A stretch of DNA of 64,000 bases from NCBI GenBank assembly GCA_022839625.1, contig JALHJL010000006.1, positions 96,171-160,170 of the forward strand, given 5' to 3'. Of the stretch, positions 60,282-64,000 are shown one piece after another. The notes beneath the pieces were generated by a model. That model saw nothing but the letters and a program-made list of their open reading frames with translations. It was not told where the DNA came from and did no database searches. Position 1 is the stretch's first letter. Each line of letters starts with the position of its first letter. Both the position numbers and the translations under genes were made by a program. The stretch comes from Phycisphaerales bacterium. Lineage in GTDB: Bacteria; Planctomycetota; Phycisphaerae; UBA1845; Fen-1342.

Positions 60282-62189
60282 TCACCGCCGGTGGAACTGC
60301 CGCTCCAGGTCGCGCAGGGAAAGCTGGAGGGTGGTCGGTCGGCCGTGCGGACAGTGACTGCTCCGCTCCGCCAGCTCACGCCGGGCCAGCAGCGCCTCGA
60401 CTTCCTCGGCCGTAAGCGGGTCGCCGGCTTTCACCGCGGCCTTGCACGCCATCATGTCCAGCACGTCGTGCACGAGGGTGTCGGCGCTGGGTCGCGCGCC
60501 GTGCTCCGCGAGCAGGTCGAGCAGGTCGCGGACGAACGCCTCGTGGTCCACGCGGTCCAGAAGCAACGTCGGAAACGCGTGCAAGGCGACGCTCTGCGGA
60601 CCGACCGCAGTCAGCTCGATCCCGAGCCGCGCGAGCGTGTCGCCGTGCGTCTCGAGCGCTTCCAGGCGGCTGGCGGGGATCCGCACGACCAGCGGCAGTA
60701 ACAGACGCTGCGACTCCAGGTGCCGGTCGGTGATTCGGCGGCGCAGCTCCTCGTACAGGATGCGCTCGTGCAGTGCGTGCTGGTCAATGACCATCAGACC
60801 CTCGTCGGTCTGGACGACCAGGTAGCTGTTGTGGATTTGGATGGCGCGCGGGGTGGAGGCGATGGCCGAAGCGAGGGCGGTTCGGCCGGCCTCCACGGCC
60901 GGCGAGCCGTCCGCCGCGCCGTCCCGCTCTGGCGGTTGAGGACCGTGCGCGTGCATCACGGCCAAATCGGGTTCGGCGGGGCCCGTCGCTTGCGCTCGGG
61001 GCTCGGATCGGCCGGTACTGAGGCCGGCTGCCACGTCCCCTTCGTGGCTTCGCTGGTCCCGGCGCGCCGGGATGGCTTCGTGGCTCACAGCCTCTTCGTG
61101 GCTTACTCCCGGCCCCCGCGTGAAGAAATCCACCATCGCCCGGCGGACGCGCTCGCGGTATTCCTCGTCCTCTCTCGGTGTGCGTAACGGGTGATCCAGG
61201 TCGCTCGTGAGGAACTTCTCGCGCAGCGCGGCGAGGACCTGGCCGTGGATGTAGTTGGAGTCCTGCCAGCGGACCTCGATCTTCGTCGGGTGCACGTTGA
61301 CATCCACCTGGGTCGGCTCGACCGTGATGAACACGAACGCAACCGGCGAGCGCGACGGATCGATCAGGCTGCGATAGGCCTCCTTGATCGCGTGCGAGAC
61401 GAAACGGTCGCGCACGTACCGCCCGTTGACAAACACGTACTCCCACTTGCTGGAGCTGCGGCTCTCGGCCGGCGGGGCCACGAGCCCTTCGATCCGCACG
61501 CCTCCGCCCGCCCGGTGGATCGGCAACAGGACCGCGGCCAGCTCCGGTCCGTAGAAGTCGGCGATTCGCTGGCGACGATCGGCGGTCGGTTCGAGGCGCT
61601 GCGTCACACGGTCGCCGTGCTGAAGCGTGAACGCGACGGCGGGCTGGGCCAGGGCGACGCGGGCAAGCTGCTCGGTGATATGCCCCATCTCCGTCTGGTT
61701 GGTGCGCAGAAACTTGCGCCGGGCCGGCACGGGGTAGAACAAGTCACGCACCTCGACCGTCGTCCCGGGCGGGGCCGCGCACGGCCGCGGCCCGCGCACC
61801 TCGCCTCCGTCGACCTGAATCTCGTGGCCGATCTCGCTGTCGCGGTTGCGGGAGACGATGCGCACGCGGGCTACCGCGGCGATGCTCGCCAGGGCTTCAC
61901 CCCGAAACCCGAGCGTGTGGATGCTGAACAAGTCCTCGTCGTCGTGAATCTTGCTCGTGGCGTGTTGCGTAACGCTCAGCGCCAGGTCGTCGGCATCCAT
62001 GCCGCGGCCATCGTCCGCGACCTGGATCAGACCGCGACCCCCGTCCACCACGCGGATATCGATCCGCCCGCTGCCCGCGTCGAGGGCGTTCTCGACCAGC
62101 TCCTTCACGACGCTGGCGGGCCGCTCGATGCACTCGCCGGCGGCGATGCGGCTGATCAGGCCCGGCGGCAGAACGCGAATCTGACCCAT
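60282..62189 (-). CDS. mutL: DNA mismatch repair protein MutL with endonuclease motif
   Basis: 635 residues. The GHKL ATPase N-terminus is complete (IRVLPPGLISRIAAGECIER, ELVENALDAGS, DDGRGM, ATSKI, LGFRGEALASI). The C-terminal dimerisation domain carries DQHALHERILYEE, which matches the metal-dependent nicking motif DQHAx2Ex4E, and ends with a CPHGRPT motif that completes the zinc site. A low-complexity, poorly conserved linker (about 350-430) joins the two. Such MutLs nick the strand themselves in organisms without MutH. mutS is not in the window. Confidence 0.96.
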   Translation of the reverse strand: MGQIRVLPPGLISRIAAGECIERPASVVKELVENALDAGSGRIDIRVVDGGRGLIQVADDGRGMDADDLALSVTQHATSKIHDDEDLFSIHTLGFRGEALASIAAVARVRIVSRNRDSEIGHEIQVDGGEVRGPRPCAAPPGTTVEVRDLFYPVPARRKFLRTNQTEMGHITEQLARVALAQPAVAFTLQHGDRVTQRLEPTADRRQRIADFYGPELAAVLLPIHRAGGGVRIEGLVAPPAESRSSSKWEYVFVNGRYVRDRFVSHAIKEAYRSLIDPSRSPVAFVFITVEPTQVDVNVHPTKIEVRWQDSNYIHGQVLAALREKFLTSDLDHPLRTPREDEEYRERVRRAMVDFFTRGPGVSHEEAVSHEAIPARRDQRSHEGDVAAGLSTGRSEPRAQATGPAEPDLAVMHAHGPQPPERDGAADGSPAVEAGRTALASAIASTPRAIQIHNSYLVVQTDEGLMVIDQHALHERILYEELRRRITDRHLESQRLLLPLVVRIPASRLEALETHGDTLARLGIELTAVGPQSVALHAFPTLLLDRVDHEAFVRDLLDLLAEHGARPSADTLVHDVLDMMACKAAVKAGDPLTAEEVEALLARRELAERSSHCPHGRPTTLQLSLRDLERQFHRR

Positions 62190-62324
62190 CGACCGGAGTA
62201 TAGCACGAATCGAAAACGCCGAATTGAGAATCAGCGGGGCCGCGCGCCCCCGACAGTCGTCGATAGGCGGCGTTGGCGTTTCTCGGTTCTTGATTCATAA
62301 TTCGCAATTCGACCGGAGTGCGCC

Positions 62325-63686
62325 ATGGATAACGTCCTTGCCTACCTTCGCGACCATCGCCGGGAGCACCTCGACTGGGCCATCGACCTCTGCCGCATTC
62401 CGAGCGTCAGCACCAAGCCGGAGCACAAGGAGGACTGCGCCGCCGCGGCCCGGTGGACGCGGGACCTGTGCGAGCGCATCGGTCTGAACGCAACCGTGCA
62501 TGAGACCGGCAGCCATCCGCTCGTCTACGCCGAGTGGTGCCAGGCCGCCGGGGCGCCGACCTACCTCGTCTATGGGCACCTGGACGTGCAACCCGGGGGC
62601 GATCCGGCGTTGTGGGACAGCGGCCCGTTCGAGCCGCTTGTGAAGGAGGGCCGGCTCATCGGTCGCGGTGCCGCGGACAACAAGGGCCAGGTGCTCGTTC
62701 ACCTGCGCGCCGCGGCCGCGTGGTTGGCCTGCGAGAGCCGCCTGCCGGTCAACCTCAAATTCCTTTTGGAGGGCGAGGAGGAGATCGGCTCGCCGCACCT
62801 CGGACCGTTCCTCGAGCAGAACCGGGACCTGCTGCGCTGCGACCATATCCTCATCTCGGACACGGGCATGTATATCGAGGGCTGGCCGACGATCACCTAC
62901 GGCACCCGCGGCCTGCTCTACAAGGAAATCCGGATCAGCGGGCCGAAACAGGACTTGCACAGCGGCGCGTTCGGCGGGACCGTCGCGAACCCCGCGACCG
63001 TGCTGGCCCGGATCCTGGCGACCCTGCACTACGCCGACGGGCGGGTGAGCATCCCGGGCTTCTATGATGACGTAGTCCTCCCGAGCCCCGCCGAGCGCCA
63101 GCAACTCTCCCGGCTGCCGCTCGACAAGCAGAAGTACTTGGTCGAGACGGGCAGTCTGCAGGTCTGCGGCGAACGGGGCTTCACGACCAACGAGCGGCGT
63201 TGGATCCGGCCGACGCTGGACGTGAACGGTATCTGCGGCGGGTTCACGGGCGAGGGGGCAAGCACGATCATCCCGGCGTGGGCCAGGGCCAAGGTCAGCA
63301 TGCGGCTCGTGCCGAACCAGAGCAGCGAGTGGCTCAGCCGCGTGTTCGACGAGACCATCCGCGCCCGCTGTCCGCAGACCGTGCGCCTGGAGATTCTGAC
63401 CCACGGGTGGGCGGATGCCTATGTGGTCCCGGTGGACAGCCGGCCCGTGCGGTCGGCCTGGTGGGCACTGCAGGAGGCATTTGGGCGCGAGCCGGTGTTG
63501 GTGCGCGAAGGCGGCTCGCTGCCGATCCTGCCGATGTTCCGGAAGGTGTTGGAAGCCGACAGCCTGCTCATCGGGTTCGCCGGCCCGAGTTGCAACGCCC
63601 ACGGCCCCAACGAGAACATTCGCCTGGACGACCTCGACCGCGGGGCCGAGGCGGTCGCCCGGCTGTACGCATACCTTGCCGGTTAA
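62325..63686 (+). CDS. M20-family metallopeptidase (dipeptidase)
   Basis: 453 residues. M20 metal site residues are visible: YGHLDVQPGGDP (His, Asp), RGAADNKGQV with the bridging Asp, EGEEEIGSPH with the catalytic and metal Glu, and SDTG; the dimerisation insert lies at about 190-370 and the last His ligand in GPNENIRLDDLDRGAEAV. It resembles the cytosolic dipeptidase group of M20 (PepV/CNDP-like), acting on dipeptides or related amides in the cytoplasm; no signal peptide is present. The gene is divergent from mutL (136 bases between starts). Confidence 0.92.
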   Translation: MDNVLAYLRDHRREHLDWAIDLCRIPSVSTKPEHKEDCAAAARWTRDLCERIGLNATVHETGSHPLVYAEWCQAAGAPTYLVYGHLDVQPGGDPALWDSGPFEPLVKEGRLIGRGAADNKGQVLVHLRAAAAWLACESRLPVNLKFLLEGEEEIGSPHLGPFLEQNRDLLRCDHILISDTGMYIEGWPTITYGTRGLLYKEIRISGPKQDLHSGAFGGTVANPATVLARILATLHYADGRVSIPGFYDDVVLPSPAERQQLSRLPLDKQKYLVETGSLQVCGERGFTTNERRWIRPTLDVNGICGGFTGEGASTIIPAWARAKVSMRLVPNQSSEWLSRVFDETIRARCPQTVRLEILTHGWADAYVVPVDSRPVRSAWWALQEAFGREPVLVREGGSLPILPMFRKVLEADSLLIGFAGPSCNAHGPNENIRLDDLDRGAEAVARLYAYLAG

Positions 63687-64000
63687 GTGTCTGTTGAGAA
63701 AGGGGACTGGCTCCGCGCCAGCGGGCCTTCGCGGCAGCGCAGCGTGGTGCTCTCGCGGTGCCTGTACCCTTCTTTGAACTGTTACCCGGGATTATTCACC
63801 AACCTACTCCGCGTAGGGTAACACAGCGGTACGGGAGGCTTCCAGGACAAGACAGGCGTCGGGAGGCCGGCGGAGGACGGTTGGGGGGCGGATCGGCCAA
63901 AACCGCCCCCTACCCCCACAGCCCGCACGGGGCCGGGGAAAACGCGTCGGGCCGGTTTGGCAGCCGGATCACTCCCGCAGCACCAAGCAGAGATGAGCAT
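63687..64000. other. Intergenic end of window with dispersed repeat copy 2
   Basis: From about 63695 to 63780 the sequence repeats the element that closes queF at 55.7 kb (GGCTCCGCGCCAGCGGGCC...GCGGTGCCTGTACCC). The remaining 200 bases show no gene I can support; a minus-strand open frame reaching the window edge has no recognisable content. Confidence 0.5.

Noticed and set aside
62295..63602. 435-residue minus-strand open frame opposite the M20 peptidase
   Set aside because: The plus strand has all M20 metal-site motifs and the correct length; the other frame is a shadow.
63782..64000. 72-residue minus-strand open frame at the window end
   Set aside because: No start signal, no recognisable sequence, and it overlaps repeat-rich intergenic DNA; it cannot be supported as a gene.

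Overview
The window reads as a GC-rich bacterial chromosome segment, most likely from a member of the Planctomycetota (Phycisphaerae-like). This rests on several large secreted proteins that end in the same dockerin-like tail built around the motif DINPFV, on sigma-factor/protein-kinase pairs with TPR tails, on numerous zinc-ribbon membrane proteins, and on short dispersed palindromic repeats. The lineage is an inference from sequence style; no rRNA is present.

Layout. 1-5.5 kb: the end of a pseudopilin-like gene, a small membrane protein, then a tightly coupled three-gene operon (opine-type dehydrogenase, B12-binding mutase-like protein, asparagine-synthetase-like ligase lacking the glutaminase cysteine). 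5.5-10.3 kb: a TPR lipoprotein divergent from an ADP-forming acyl-CoA synthetase fused to a GNAT acetyltransferase. 10.4-21.4 kb, minus strand: a giant dockerin protein, a MORN-like lipoprotein, and a [NiFe]-hydrogenase operon (nine-heme cytochrome, small subunit, large subunit, maturation protease, one-heme dockerin protein). 21.6-24.5 kb: repeats, tRNA-Arg, tRNA-Leu and decayed insertion sequences. 24.9-40.1 kb: housekeeping and envelope genes (superoxide dismutase, prkA, ispF, fabI, a metalloprotease, a phosphoesterase, coiled-coil and hydrolase proteins). 40.2-42.8 kb: a decaying island with a broken dockerin gene, CxxCxGxG zinc-finger ORFs and an IS630 transposase. 42.8-44.9 kb: a tail-anchored protein, an SRPBCC protein and deoC.

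44.9-55.1 kb holds the most interesting system: a minus-strand run of closely packed genes that looks like a bacterial ESCRT-III/Vps4 membrane-remodelling operon. It encodes a membrane protein, a Ser/Thr kinase with zinc ribbons, a membrane-bound zinc ribbon, three ESCRT-III-like helical proteins (one fused to an N-terminal winged-helix region), an AAA ATPase with an N-terminal MIT-like domain and the Vps4-type pore loop KWVGEAE, a TM2 membrane protein, and an SPFH-like/beta-propeller protein. Inserted among them are a HEPN/minimal-nucleotidyltransferase pair, a NIPSNAP-like protein, an AbiEii-like protein, and a 526-bp element with perfect 33-bp inverted ends carrying a four-helix-bundle gene.

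55.3-64 kb: queF, an ECF-type sigma factor overlapping a TPR-tailed protein kinase, wecB, mutL and an M20 dipeptidase. Several dispersed repeat families recur through the window, and two of them have been captured into coding sequences as stop codons or C-terminal residues.
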